A DNA stretch of 52,322 bases from Lachnospiraceae bacterium (GTDB taxonomy: Bacteria > Bacillota > Clostridia > Lachnospirales > Lachnospiraceae), in contig JAEEVO010000009.1 in the NCBI GenBank assembly GCA_016290905.1, positions 1 to 52,322 on the forward strand. The letters run 5' to 3'. Positions 26,878-35,124 of this stretch are shown here, one piece after another. Within the stretch, counting starts at the first letter, position 1, and each line of letters starts with the position of its first letter. Made by a program: the position numbers and the translations under genes. The notes beneath the pieces are model-generated. The model saw only the letters and a program-made list of their open reading frames with translations. It was not told the DNA's origin and ran no database searches.

Positions 26878-28338
26878 ATGAAGATCATCTATCACAGTAC
26901 AAGAGACACAAAACTTACGGCAACGGCATCGGAAGCGATCCTTAAGGGTATAGCTCCCGACGGCGGACTTTATGTGCCCGAGACTGTTCCGAAGCTGAAA
27001 ATAAGCTTTGAAGCTCTGGCAAAGATGGATTATGCACATGTTGCATACGAAGTAATGAAGCTTTTCTATACGGATTTCACCGAAGAAGAGCTTATGGCAT
27101 GTATAAACGGAGCATATAATACCGAGAAATTCGATACCGAAGACATAACAACACTCGTAGAGGCTGACGGAGCTTATTATCTGGAGCTTTTCCACGGAAG
27201 GACAATTGCTTTTAAGGATATGGCGCTTTCCATTCTTCCCTATCTTATGACGACAGCTGCAAAGAAATGCGGTGCAAAGGAAGAGATAGTCATTCTTACG
27301 GCAACTTCGGGAGATACCGGAAAAGCTGCGCTTGCCGGATTTGCAGATGTTCCCGGAACAAGTATAGTCGTGTTCTATCCCAAGCACGGTGTAAGCCGCG
27401 TTCAGGAAAAGCAGATGGTTACACAGACAGGGAAGAATGTCAACGTTATCGGCATTGAGGGTAATTTTGACGATGCCCAGACAGCCGTTAAGGCTATGTT
27501 CACTGATGAGAAGCTGGCAGAGAGGATGAAGGCTAAGGGCTATAGATTCTCTTCAGCAAACTCAATAAATATAGGAAGGCTTATACCTCAGGTTGCCTAC
27601 TATGTATATGCATACTCAAGACTTATGCCGAAGGAGATTAACTTTGTGGTTCCCACAGGCAACTTTGGTAACATCCTTGCAGCTTATTATGCGTACAAGA
27701 TGGGTGTTCCGGTACATAAGCTCATCTGTGCTTCAAACAGGAACAAGGTTCTGACCGATTTCTTTGAGACAGGAGTATATGACAGGAACAGGGATTTCTT
27801 CCTTACTCCTTCACCCAGCATGGACATCCTCATTTCTAGCAATCTTGAAAGGCTTATCTACGAGATTGCGGGAGAAAGCACTACAGCTCTTATGAATGAT
27901 CTTAAAACCAAGGGAAGATATGAGATAGCTTCCGAGATGAAAGAAAAGCTTGAAGTCTTTGTCGGCGGATATGCCGAGGACGAGGAAATGGCGAAGGCCA
28001 TAGCCGGGCTTTATAAAAAGGAAGGCTATATCGTTGATACCCATACCGCAGTTGCGACAGCAGTTTACAATAATTACAGGAATAAGACAAAGGACGATAC
28101 CTGTACGGTCATCGCTTCTACGGCAAGTCCGTATAAGTTTACCCGTGCGGTACTTAACTCCATAGATCCCGAATATGACCAAAAGGATGACTTTGAGCTG
28201 TTTGATGAGCTGAACAAGCTTTCGGGCGTTCCGGTACCAAAGGCTATAAAGGATATCATCAGTGCTCCGGTACTTCACGATACCGTTTGTGCAAAGGACG
28301 GATTAGAGGCCGAGGTCGTAAAAATTTACGGATTATAG
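26878..28338 (+). CDS. thrC: Threonine synthase
   Basis: 486 residues, the long (yeast/E. coli-like) class of threonine synthase, which converts O-phosphohomoserine to threonine with PLP. The start segment KIIYHSTRD and TASEAILKGIAPDGGLYVPE are typical. FHGRTIAFKDMALSIL carries the PLP lysine (Lys113). TATSGDTGKAAL and EGNFDDAQTAVKAMF are substrate and cofactor loops, and NFVVPTGNFGNILAAYYA matches the phosphate-binding region. An ATG at 26872 also exists, but GAGG at 26866-26869 gives ideal spacing to 26878. No other threonine gene is adjacent. Confidence 0.95.
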   Translation: MKIIYHSTRDTKLTATASEAILKGIAPDGGLYVPETVPKLKISFEALAKMDYAHVAYEVMKLFYTDFTEEELMACINGAYNTEKFDTEDITTLVEADGAYYLELFHGRTIAFKDMALSILPYLMTTAAKKCGAKEEIVILTATSGDTGKAALAGFADVPGTSIVVFYPKHGVSRVQEKQMVTQTGKNVNVIGIEGNFDDAQTAVKAMFTDEKLAERMKAKGYRFSSANSINIGRLIPQVAYYVYAYSRLMPKEINFVVPTGNFGNILAAYYAYKMGVPVHKLICASNRNKVLTDFFETGVYDRNRDFFLTPSPSMDILISSNLERLIYEIAGESTTALMNDLKTKGRYEIASEMKEKLEVFVGGYAEDEEMAKAIAGLYKKEGYIVDTHTAVATAVYNNYRNKTKDDTCTVIASTASPYKFTRAVLNSIDPEYDQKDDFELFDELNKLSGVPVPKAIKDIISAPVLHDTVCAKDGLEAEVVKIYGL

Positions 28339-28420
28339 TCTTGATTTTGTCCGATCGGGAGAAATGTTTCCCGAAAAATGATAAACATTTGAGAAATTTA
28401 CATTAAAAATGATGTTATTC

Positions 28421-28449
28421 TTGACATTTTTATAAATGTAGGTTATAGT
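28421..28449 (+). promoter_or_regulatory. Sigma-A promoter for the CheY-like gene
   Basis: TTGACA (28421-28426), 17 bp, TATAGT (28444-28449). Upstream at 28355-28390 there are two mutually exclusive hairpins (TCGGGA/TCCCGA and AAATGTTT/AAACATTT) between thrC and this promoter, with no T run. Confidence 0.8.
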
Positions 28450-28511
28450 ATAAGCATACGGGTGGGAAAGTTTCATTTCCTCACAATATCAGCGTGAACA
28501 GGAGAAGGATA

Positions 28512-28874
28512 ATGGCAAAGAGAATTCTTGTATGTGATGACGCAGCTTTCATGCGTATGATGATTAAAGATATTTTGACAAAGAACGGATATGAGATCGC
28601 CGGTGAGGCTGAGAACGGAGCCGTAGCGGTGGCAAAATATGCTGAGACAAAACCTGATCTGGTTATGCTGGATATTACCATGCCGGAGATGGATGGTATT
28701 CAGGCATTGAAGAAGATCAAGGAATCGGATCCTTCGGCTCTGGCTATCATGTGTTCCGCCATGGGTCAGCAGGCTATGGTTATCGAGTCCATTCAGTCGG
28801 GTGCAAGGGACTTCATTGTTAAACCCTTCCAGCAGGATCGTGTAATAGAAGCCATAAAGAAAGTTATCGGATAA
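28512..28874 (+). CDS. Stand-alone CheY-like response regulator receiver
   Basis: 120 residues, a single receiver domain with no output domain. The acidic pair CDDA is at 8-11, the phospho-acceptor Asp54 lies in VMLDITMPEMDG, and the conserved Lys is in DFIVKPF (about 102-108). A GTG at 28494 is in frame, but GGAG at 28501-28504 points to ATG 28512. The sequence is close to CheY of motile Clostridia (FMRMMIKDIL, GAVAVAKY), suggesting a chemotaxis output to the flagellar switch, yet no che or flagellar gene is in view. It has its own promoter and terminator, so it is monocistronic. Confidence 0.88.
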   Translation: MAKRILVCDDAAFMRMMIKDILTKNGYEIAGEAENGAVAVAKYAETKPDLVMLDITMPEMDGIQALKKIKESDPSALAIMCSAMGQQAMVIESIQSGARDFIVKPFQQDRVIEAIKKVIG

Positions 28875-28892
28875 GATTTTATAGACTTTGAG

Positions 28893-28919
28893 AAACCTGT
28901 CCATTAGGACAGGTTTTTT
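28893..28919 (+). terminator. Intrinsic terminator after the CheY-like gene
   Basis: AAACCTGTCC (28893-28902), ATTA loop, GGACAGGTTT (28907-28916), then T to 28919. A 10-bp perfect stem. Confidence 0.9.
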
Positions 28920-28946
28920 AAGTAGAACATATTTGGAGGAAGAAAA

Positions 28947-30344
28947 ATGGCAGGCAGTACTAAGAAAAAGAAAGAAAAAGAGATAAAGAACGCTTGGCTT
29001 AAGTATGACGAGAAGCAGCTTAAAGAGGTTGATGCCTTAAGTGATGAATATATAGACTTTATTTCGGAGTGCAAGACCGAAAGGGAATGCGTTGAAAAAA
29101 TAGTTGAAATGGCAAAGAAGCTTGGCTATAAGAATCTTTCATCGGTGAAGAAGGCAAAGGCCGGAGACAAGCTCTATGCCGTAAACAAGGGTAAGGCCAT
29201 AGCTCTTTTCATAGTAGGAAAGGAACCGCTTGAGAAGGGCATGAAGATACTTGGAGCGCATATTGACTCCCCGAGGCTTGACATTAAGCAGAATCCTCTT
29301 TATGAGGATACCGAGCTGGCTCTTTTGGAGACACATTACTACGGCGGCATCAAGAAGTATCAGTGGGTTACCATCCCCATGGCCATACACGGAGTCTTCT
29401 GCAAGAAGGACGGGACTACCGTAAAGGTTGTCATAGGTGAGGATCCCGCGGATCCGGTAGTCGGGATATCAGACCTTCTGATCCATCTTGCACAGGACCA
29501 GATGGACAAGAAGGCTGCCAAGGTGGTTGAAGGCGAGGATCTGAACGTACTTGTGGGCAGCATTCCTTTGAAGGATGAGGAGAAGGACGCCGTAAAGGCA
29601 AATGTCTTAAAGCTTATCAAGGATAAGTACGGAGTAGATGAAAAAGACTTTTTATCGGCAGAGCTTGAGGTGGTACCCGCAGGACGCGCAAGACATTACG
29701 GACTGGACAGGAGTATGGTCATCGGTTACGGACAGGATGACAGGATTTGTGCATTTACTTCCGCAAAGGCACTGTTTAACTGCAAGTCTACGGACAGGAC
29801 GGCGGCATGCATCCTGGTTGATAAAGAGGAAATCGGCAGTGTAGGTGCTACCGGCATGACCTCGGCTTTCTTCGAGAACACGGTTGCAGAGCTTCTCGAC
29901 AAGTGCGGAAACTACAATGAGCTTAAGGTAAGGCTCGCGCTTCAGAATTCACATATGCTTTCATCGGATGTAAATGCGGCATTCGATCCCAACTATCCTT
30001 CGGTAATGGAGAAGAAAAACTGCGCATATCTGGGAAGAGGCATGGCGTTCAGCAAATTTACCGGATCCCGTGGTAAGTCGGGCTCAAACGACGCCAATCC
30101 CGAATATATCGCAAAGCTTCGCGCAGCTCTTGACAAATACAATGTATTTTACCAGATGGCTGAGCTTGGAAAGGTAGATCAGGGCGGCGGCGGAACCATT
30201 GCTTACATCATGGCTAAGTACAATATGGAAGTTATCGACAGCGGCGTTGCACTTCACAACATGCATGCACCGTGGGAAGTTGCAAGCAAGGCTGACATTT
30301 ATGAGACAGAAAAAGGTTATGAGGCTTTCTTAAAGGAAATCTGA
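28947..30344 (+). CDS. M18 family aminopeptidase
   Basis: 465 residues of the M18 metallopeptidase family, cytosolic two-zinc aminopeptidases that trim acidic or neutral N-terminal residues from peptides. GAHIDSPRLDIKQNP (about 93-107) holds the first metal His and Asp. VDKEEIGSVGATGM supplies the catalytic Glu pair, SSDVNAAFDPNYP and KFTGSRGKSGSND follow, and ALHNMHAPWEVASK near 434-447 gives the last His. GGAGG precedes the ATG. The kinase gene begins one base after the stop, with its ribosome site inside this coding sequence, so the pair is coupled. Confidence 0.9.
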   Translation: MAGSTKKKKEKEIKNAWLKYDEKQLKEVDALSDEYIDFISECKTERECVEKIVEMAKKLGYKNLSSVKKAKAGDKLYAVNKGKAIALFIVGKEPLEKGMKILGAHIDSPRLDIKQNPLYEDTELALLETHYYGGIKKYQWVTIPMAIHGVFCKKDGTTVKVVIGEDPADPVVGISDLLIHLAQDQMDKKAAKVVEGEDLNVLVGSIPLKDEEKDAVKANVLKLIKDKYGVDEKDFLSAELEVVPAGRARHYGLDRSMVIGYGQDDRICAFTSAKALFNCKSTDRTAACILVDKEEIGSVGATGMTSAFFENTVAELLDKCGNYNELKVRLALQNSHMLSSDVNAAFDPNYPSVMEKKNCAYLGRGMAFSKFTGSRGKSGSNDANPEYIAKLRAALDKYNVFYQMAELGKVDQGGGGTIAYIMAKYNMEVIDSGVALHNMHAPWEVASKADIYETEKGYEAFLKEI

Positions 30345-30345
30345 T

Positions 30346-31419
30346 ATGAGTAGATTCGGAAAAAGAATGGCAGACAGGTTGTGCGAGAAAAATATCAGGC
30401 ATCAGCTGTATTCAATATACTTTTTTGCGATACTCCTCCCAATGCTCGTTATAGGAGGAGTACTTACGCTGTATGTTTATTTCTATTCCGGAAAAGTAAC
30501 AAGGATACTCTTCCTGTGCATTTTGATAATAGTGACGGGAGCACTGATATCATATATCGTGATATCGTTTTTTGCCAGCCATTTTTCGGGAAGGATAAAC
30601 AAGCTCAGGGCATCGATGCACAATGTCAGTAATGAGGATTATGAGATGTCCGATTCCTTAAGGGGAAATGATGAGATAGCCATTGCCTACGAGGAGCTTA
30701 AGAAGACAGCCCAGCTGATAAAGGACAAAGATTCCGAGGTGTTCCAGACAAAGCTTGACGCAGAGCGCTTCGCAACGGAACAGCAGATGATGGAATACAA
30801 GATGCTTTCAAGCCAGATAAATCCTCATTTCCTGTACAATACACTTGAGGCTCTCCGTATGAGAGCCATAGCCGAGAAGGACAGGGATGTGGCAACCGGT
30901 ATAAAGCTGCTCGGAAAGTCTTTGAGATATGTCCTTGACAACACAGGAACCGTTTCGGTACCGCTGCAGCAGGAGCTTGATTATATTGAAAACTATATAA
31001 AGATCATAAAATTCCGGTTCGCCGAGAGGATCAGCTATGAGTTCAAGGTAGAGGATGAGATCGATACAAAGGCATACAGTATATTGCCGCTTCTTCTGCA
31101 GCCCATAGTGGAAAATTCGGTAAGCCACGGATTGGAAATGGTTGAAAACGGTACGCTGAAGATCACGGTAAGGGAAGGCGTGGACGAAACTATACAGGTC
31201 ATCATTGAGGACAACGGAATAGGCATGAATCCCGGAACCTTAAGAAGCGTAAGGCTTAAGATGGAACGTCTCGAACAGGTGCCCGCGAAGAGCATCGGAC
31301 TATTTAACATAAACAAACGTATCAAGCTGTTTTACGGCGACAGGTACGGCATAGAGATCGACAGTGAGGAAAACGTCGGAACGAGAGTTGTCGTAACCCT
31401 GCCGATGAGACCCATATAA
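30346..31419 (+). CDS. LytS/YesM-type sensor histidine kinase lacking an extracellular sensor
   Basis: 357 residues. Two membrane helices at about 24-46 and 52-76 are separated by only a few residues, so there is almost no external domain. A HAMP-like segment follows, then the His_kinase domain with QINPHFLYNTLEALRM (the phospho-accepting His is in NPHF) and the HATPase motifs QPIVENSVSHGLE and EDNGIGM. Kinases of this class usually pair with an AraC- or LytTR-type regulator encoded next door. None is here. With the sensor missing, the input may be membrane stress or a partner protein. It is coupled to the M18 gene. Confidence 0.87.
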   Translation: MSRFGKRMADRLCEKNIRHQLYSIYFFAILLPMLVIGGVLTLYVYFYSGKVTRILFLCILIIVTGALISYIVISFFASHFSGRINKLRASMHNVSNEDYEMSDSLRGNDEIAIAYEELKKTAQLIKDKDSEVFQTKLDAERFATEQQMMEYKMLSSQINPHFLYNTLEALRMRAIAEKDRDVATGIKLLGKSLRYVLDNTGTVSVPLQQELDYIENYIKIIKFRFAERISYEFKVEDEIDTKAYSILPLLLQPIVENSVSHGLEMVENGTLKITVREGVDETIQVIIEDNGIGMNPGTLRSVRLKMERLEQVPAKSIGLFNINKRIKLFYGDRYGIEIDSEENVGTRVVVTLPMRPI

Positions 31420-31492
31420 CAAAACGAAAGATGCGCAGTATCGTTTTGTTACCGGAGAAACGCTTAAAGGCGTTTTCGAGGTGACATTGACA
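31416..31492 (+). repeat. Dispersed structured repeat, copy 2 of 3
   Basis: Begins at the kinase stop codon with ATAACAAAACGA. AACAAAACGA (31418-31427) pairs perfectly with TCGTTTTGTT (31441-31450). The shared core then follows: ACCGGAGAAACGC, TTAAAG, GCGTTTTCGAGGTGAC and ATTGACA. The element ends about 20 nt before the sirtuin start, so it fills the whole gap. The first hairpin may also terminate or process the upstream transcript. Confidence 0.7.
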
Positions 31493-31512
31493 AGATAAAA
31501 AGGAGGATTGCC

Positions 31513-32313
31513 ATGACGAATGAAGAAAAAGTTTCCAAGTTCATAAAGATGGTCGAGGAAAGCGACAATATCGTATTCTTCGGGGGCGCCGGAGTTTCTA
31601 CCGAGAGCGGTATCCCTGATTTCAGAAGCGTTGACGGACTCTATAACCAGCAGTATGATTATCCTCCAGAACAGATAATAAGCCATTCCTTCTTCATGAG
31701 GAATCCTGAGGAGTTCTACAGGTTCTACAGGAAAAAGATCCTTCTGGACGGCATAGAGCCGAACATTACGCATATAAAGCTCGCAGAGATTGAGGCAAAG
31801 GGTAAGCTGAAGGCGGTCGTAACCCAGAACATTGACGGGCTTCATCAGAAGGCAGGCAGTAAAACCGTTTATGAGGTTCATGGGACCGTGGCCAAGAACT
31901 ATTGCATGAGGTGTCATAAGTTTTATTCCGGAGACGACATGATAAGGCTTATCGATAAGGACTGCGAAGAGAGGCTGGAGGCCGGAGAAAACATTGACGG
32001 AAAATTAAAAAGCGGGAAACGCCGTTTCGGTCTTCCGAAATGTACGGAGTGCGGAGAACTCATTAAGCCGGATGTCGTTCTGTATGAGGAAGGACTTGAT
32101 GATGAGACATGGACAAATGCCTGCAGGTCGATAAGCGCCGCAGACATGCTGATAGTCGGAGGTACATCATTGGTTGTTTATCCTGCGGCGGGGCTTCTTA
32201 ACTATTACCGCGGAAACAAACTGGTTCTTATCAATAAATCATCGACACCTTATGACTCAACGGCTAACCTTGTCCTGAACATGGGACTTGGCGAGGTATT
32301 CTCTAAACTATGA
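31513..32313 (+). CDS. NAD-dependent protein deacylase, SIR2/CobB type
   Basis: 266 residues of the sirtuin family, which removes acyl groups from lysines using NAD+. GAGVSTESGIPDFRS (26-40) binds NAD, TQNIDGLHQKAG (about 99-110) and VYEVHGTV with the catalytic His follow, and CMRCHK plus CTEC carry the four zinc-binding Cys. The stretch between the two Cys pairs has a charged insert (DKDCEERLEAGENIDGKLKS) that makes the zinc module longer than usual. VGGTSLVVYPA closes the NAD site. AAGGAGG is a strong ribosome site. The stop overlaps the ABC gene start by four bases (ATGA), so they are co-translated. Confidence 0.9.
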   Translation: MTNEEKVSKFIKMVEESDNIVFFGGAGVSTESGIPDFRSVDGLYNQQYDYPPEQIISHSFFMRNPEEFYRFYRKKILLDGIEPNITHIKLAEIEAKGKLKAVVTQNIDGLHQKAGSKTVYEVHGTVAKNYCMRCHKFYSGDDMIRLIDKDCEERLEAGENIDGKLKSGKRRFGLPKCTECGELIKPDVVLYEEGLDDETWTNACRSISAADMLIVGGTSLVVYPAAGLLNYYRGNKLVLINKSSTPYDSTANLVLNMGLGEVFSKL

Positions 32314-34019
32314 CTACAAGACTTTTATCATATCTGAAAAACTACAGAAAGGAGTGTTTTTTGGCTCCTTTCTTTAAACTTTTGGAAGCCGTGTTCGAAC
32401 TGACTGTACCGCTTGTCATCGCATCACTGATAGATACGGGACTTGCTGAGGGCGGCGAGGGAAAACCCTATGTTATAAAGATGGTGCTTATCCTTGTAGC
32501 GTTTACTTTCCTTGGTTTCGGATTTGCGATTACTGCGCAGTTCTTTGCGGCAAAAGCTGCAGTAGGTTTTGCGACCGAACTCAGACACGCCATGTTTTCT
32601 CACATAATGAAGCTTTCTTTTAAGGAGAGTGAAAAACAGGGTACGGCTACGCTTATTACAAGGATGACGAGCGACATTAACCAGATGCAGACTGCGGTAA
32701 ACATGACGCTGCGTCTTTTCTTGAGGTCTCCGATAATCGTTTTCGGGGCGATGATCATGGCGTTTACCGTGGATGTGAAGGCTGCTCTTGTGTTCGTGGT
32801 GGTCATCCCAATCCTGTTTGTCATTGTTTTCGGACTTCTGTATATGACTCTTCCGAGATTCAAAAAGGTTCAGGAGGCACTTGACAGGCTTTTGGGACTC
32901 ACCAGGGAAAACCTTACAGGCGTAAGAGTAATACGTGCCTTTGGTCTCGAAGACAGGGAAATAGTTAATTTCGAGGAAGAAACGGGAAAGCACAGAAGGC
33001 TTCAGGAGCTTGCCGGAAGGCTTTCGGCTCTTATGAACCCGGCAACCTATATTGTCATAAACATAGCACTTATAATACTGCTGTATACCGGTGCCATAAG
33101 GGTTGAGAACAAAGTCTTATCGGCAGGTGCGGTTGTTGCCCTTGTCAACTATATGTCTCAGGTGCTTGTGGAACTGGTCAAGCTGGCGAATACCTTTATC
33201 ACCATAACAAAGGGACTTGCCTGCGGGCACAGGATAACGGATGTGCTTGAAATACCCGAGGGCATGGAGATAAAGGTTGTTACGGACAGTGACGGAAAAA
33301 CGGACAATCAGGCGGTAAGATTTGATCATGTATATATGAAATACAGTGAGGGCGGTGAGGATGCCCTTGAGGATATAGACTTTGAGGCTGCTTACGGAAC
33401 GGTTACGGGTATCATAGGCGGTACCGGATCGGGTAAAACCTCCGTTGTAAATCTGATACCCAGGTTTTATGATGTGGAAAAGGGTGCAGTCCTTGTAGAC
33501 GGCAAGGATGTAAGGGATTACGACATCGGAGAGCTGAGGAGAAAAGTAGGTTCGGTAATGCAGAAGGCTGTCCTGTTCAAGGGTACAGTGCGTGAGAACC
33601 TGAAATGGGGTAACGGTTCGGCTACGGATGAGGAACTTAAGGAAGCCATGAGGATAGCACAGGTTTCGGATATTTCTCTGGACCGTGAGGTTGAGCAGGA
33701 GGGAAGAAACTTTTCGGGCGGTCAGCGTCAGCGTCTCTCAATTGCGAGGACCATGGTCGGTAAGCCGGAGATACTTATCCTTGACGACAGTTCGTCCGCA
33801 CTCGATTATGCAACCGACGCTGCACTGAGGAAAGAACTTAAAAAGCTGTCCTGGAAACCTGCGATATTTATAGTATCCCAGAGAGCGTCAACGATACAGC
33901 ATGCGGATATGATACTTGTCCTCGATGACGGATGCCTTGTCGGGAAGGGGACTCATGACGAGCTGATCGAGACCTGTGATGTTTATAAGGAAATCTATGC
34001 AAGTACCGAACAGGGTTAA
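32310..34019 (+). CDS. ABC exporter half-transporter with a degenerate catalytic site
   Basis: 569 residues: six membrane helices in residues 1 to about 310, then a nucleotide-binding domain. Walker A is GGTGSGKTS (about 370-378), the signature FSGGQRQRLSIAR, and Walker B ILILDDSSSALD. The catalytic Glu after Walker B is Asp and the switch His is Gln (SQRAST). These two changes mark the non-catalytic half of heterodimeric exporters of the TM287/288 type, which need a partner with intact residues. The partner usually lies immediately downstream, but here a TPP riboswitch follows, so it must be encoded elsewhere. The substrate is unknown; multidrug export is the usual guess. Overlaps the sirtuin gene by four bases. 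Confidence 0.9.
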   Translation: MTTRLLSYLKNYRKECFLAPFFKLLEAVFELTVPLVIASLIDTGLAEGGEGKPYVIKMVLILVAFTFLGFGFAITAQFFAAKAAVGFATELRHAMFSHIMKLSFKESEKQGTATLITRMTSDINQMQTAVNMTLRLFLRSPIIVFGAMIMAFTVDVKAALVFVVVIPILFVIVFGLLYMTLPRFKKVQEALDRLLGLTRENLTGVRVIRAFGLEDREIVNFEEETGKHRRLQELAGRLSALMNPATYIVINIALIILLYTGAIRVENKVLSAGAVVALVNYMSQVLVELVKLANTFITITKGLACGHRITDVLEIPEGMEIKVVTDSDGKTDNQAVRFDHVYMKYSEGGEDALEDIDFEAAYGTVTGIIGGTGSGKTSVVNLIPRFYDVEKGAVLVDGKDVRDYDIGELRRKVGSVMQKAVLFKGTVRENLKWGNGSATDEELKEAMRIAQVSDISLDREVEQEGRNFSGGQRQRLSIARTMVGKPEILILDDSSSALDYATDAALRKELKKLSWKPAIFIVSQRASTIQHADMILVLDDGCLVGKGTHDELIETCDVYKEIYASTEQG

Positions 34020-34032
34020 TTTAAAAAAGTAC

Positions 34033-34060
34033 TTGCATTTCGCGAAAAAAGTGTTACAAT
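34033..34060 (+). promoter_or_regulatory. Sigma-A promoter for the thiamine operon
   Basis: TTGCAT (34033-34038), 16 bp, TACAAT (34055-34060). The start point near 34067 lies just before the TPP aptamer. Confidence 0.7.
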
Positions 34061-34079
34061 ACAGAATGAAAGAAAACAG

Positions 34080-34163
34080 ACGGGAGCTTGCATAACAGGC
34101 TGAGAGGAAGGTGTGGCCTTCGACCGGAAACCTGATTTGGGTAATGCCAACGTAGGGAAACTA
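34080..34163 (+). promoter_or_regulatory. TPP riboswitch aptamer (THI element)
   Basis: The conserved THI-box pieces are all present: ACGGGAGC, the CAGGCTGAGAGGAAG core, TTCGACCG, and AACCTGATTTGGGTAATGCC followed by AACGTAGGGAA. When thiamine pyrophosphate binds, the downstream terminator at 34180-34207 should form and stop transcription of thiW and the genes after it. Confidence 0.95.
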
Positions 34164-34179
34164 TAAAGTCGTAACTATC

Positions 34180-34207
34180 GGAGCTGCCTTATCAGGTAGC
34201 TCTTTTT
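34180..34207 (+). terminator. Riboswitch-controlled intrinsic terminator
   Basis: GAGCTGCC (34181-34188), loop TTATCA, GGTAGCTC (34195-34202) with one G-T pair, then five T. It lies 17 nt after the aptamer and is the likely expression platform. Confidence 0.85.
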
Positions 34208-34410
34208 GGGTAGGAGAATTTCCCTCCTGCTCGAGTAAACGGATAGAAGGGGAGCGCCTTGTATCTTTGAAATTTTAGCGATGGGAAGCCGTGTTTCGGC
34301 GTGAGAGGGGAAAATTGATTCCCGACCGGCAGGATAATTATCCTGTAAAAATACGAGAGGAAAAAACGATTCGGCGCCGGAAACAGGCTCCGAAAGAGAA
34401 AGGTACGAAA
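34208..34410 (+). other. Long hairpin-rich leader between the TPP terminator and thiW
   Basis: About 200 nt with no convincing coding capacity. It holds several potential hairpins: AGGAG/CTCCT near 34211-34227, GCCG-TGTTT-CGGC near 34288-34300, GGGAA/TTCCC near 34310-34324 and the perfect palindrome CAGGATAATTATCCTG near 34330-34345. TTCCCGACCGGC matches a stretch of the FMN riboswitch core, but the rest of that aptamer is not recognisable. The AAAGG ribosome site before thiW is at about 34397-34401. Confidence 0.5.
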
Positions 34411-35124
34411 ATGAAGAATTCGAAAAGCATTCTGAAACTGGTCGTACTCTCTATGCTCATCGCTATAGGTGTTGTGATATCTCCTATCCTGAGAGTAGAG
34501 GGTATGTGCCCGATGGCACACTTTATAAACATAGTGTGCTCTGTATTTATGGGACCGTGGTATTCACTGTTGTGTGCGTTCATAATAGGGATAATCCGTA
34601 TGGCAATAATGGGGATACCGCCGCTTGCGCTTACGGGAGCCATCTTCGGAGCGTTCCTGTCAGGCTTATTCTATCGTTTTTCAAAAGGAAAACTGATATT
34701 TGCGGTTCTGGGTGAAATAATAGGAACGGGAATAATAGGAGCCATAGTATCCTATCCCGTCATGTCCATTATCTGGGGGAAGGACGGACTCAGCCTGTTC
34801 TTCTATGTACCGTCATTTATCTGCGGAACGCTTATCGGAGGAAGCATAGCATTCTTTTTCTTAAGAAAATTCGCCGACGCCGGCATGCTCGCCAAAACGC
34901 AGGACATGCTCGGAAGCAAGGTATTCTCGGATAAAAGCACGATACTTTCAAACTCGATACTTATTGCGACATTCGGAGCCATACTGTTCTTTGTATTTTT
35001 CATGGTTCCCCAGATTTTCGGTACCGAGGGTGCCGTATGGGGATATCTGGCATACGGTTCGATAGGTGTTTTCCTGTGTCTTGCGGTGATATATTATATA
35101 GTAAAGAAAATAAAGAGCAAATAA
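34411..35124 (+). CDS. thiW: Thiazole-specific ECF transporter substrate-binding component ThiW
   Basis: 237 residues with about six membrane helices, matching the ThiW family of energy-coupling-factor S components. LVVLSMLIAIGVVISPILRVEGMCPMAHF (split: LSMLIAIGVVISPILRVEG, then MCPMAHF) is the typical first helix and substrate loop; GPWYSLLCAFIIGIIRM and PPLALTGAIFGAF follow. It should bind hydroxyethylthiazole and deliver it through shared ECF A/A'/T proteins encoded elsewhere. A longer frame begins at 34291, but that part is the riboswitch leader. ATG 34411 has AAAGG about eight bases before it. First gene of the riboswitch-controlled salvage operon. Confidence 0.9.
   Translation: MKNSKSILKLVVLSMLIAIGVVISPILRVEGMCPMAHFINIVCSVFMGPWYSLLCAFIIGIIRMAIMGIPPLALTGAIFGAFLSGLFYRFSKGKLIFAVLGEIIGTGIIGAIVSYPVMSIIWGKDGLSLFFYVPSFICGTLIGGSIAFFFLRKFADAGMLAKTQDMLGSKVFSDKSTILSNSILIATFGAILFFVFFMVPQIFGTEGAVWGYLAYGSIGVFLCLAVIYYIVKKIKSK

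Noticed and set aside
28355-28390. Terminator between thrC and the CheY-like gene
   Set aside because: The hairpins TCGGGA/TCCCGA and AAATGTTT/AAACATTT lack a T run and exclude each other, so termination is not supported.
34300-34360. FMN riboswitch
   Set aside because: Only about 12 bases match the core; the other conserved blocks and the six-stem junction are missing, and the downstream gene is for thiazole uptake.
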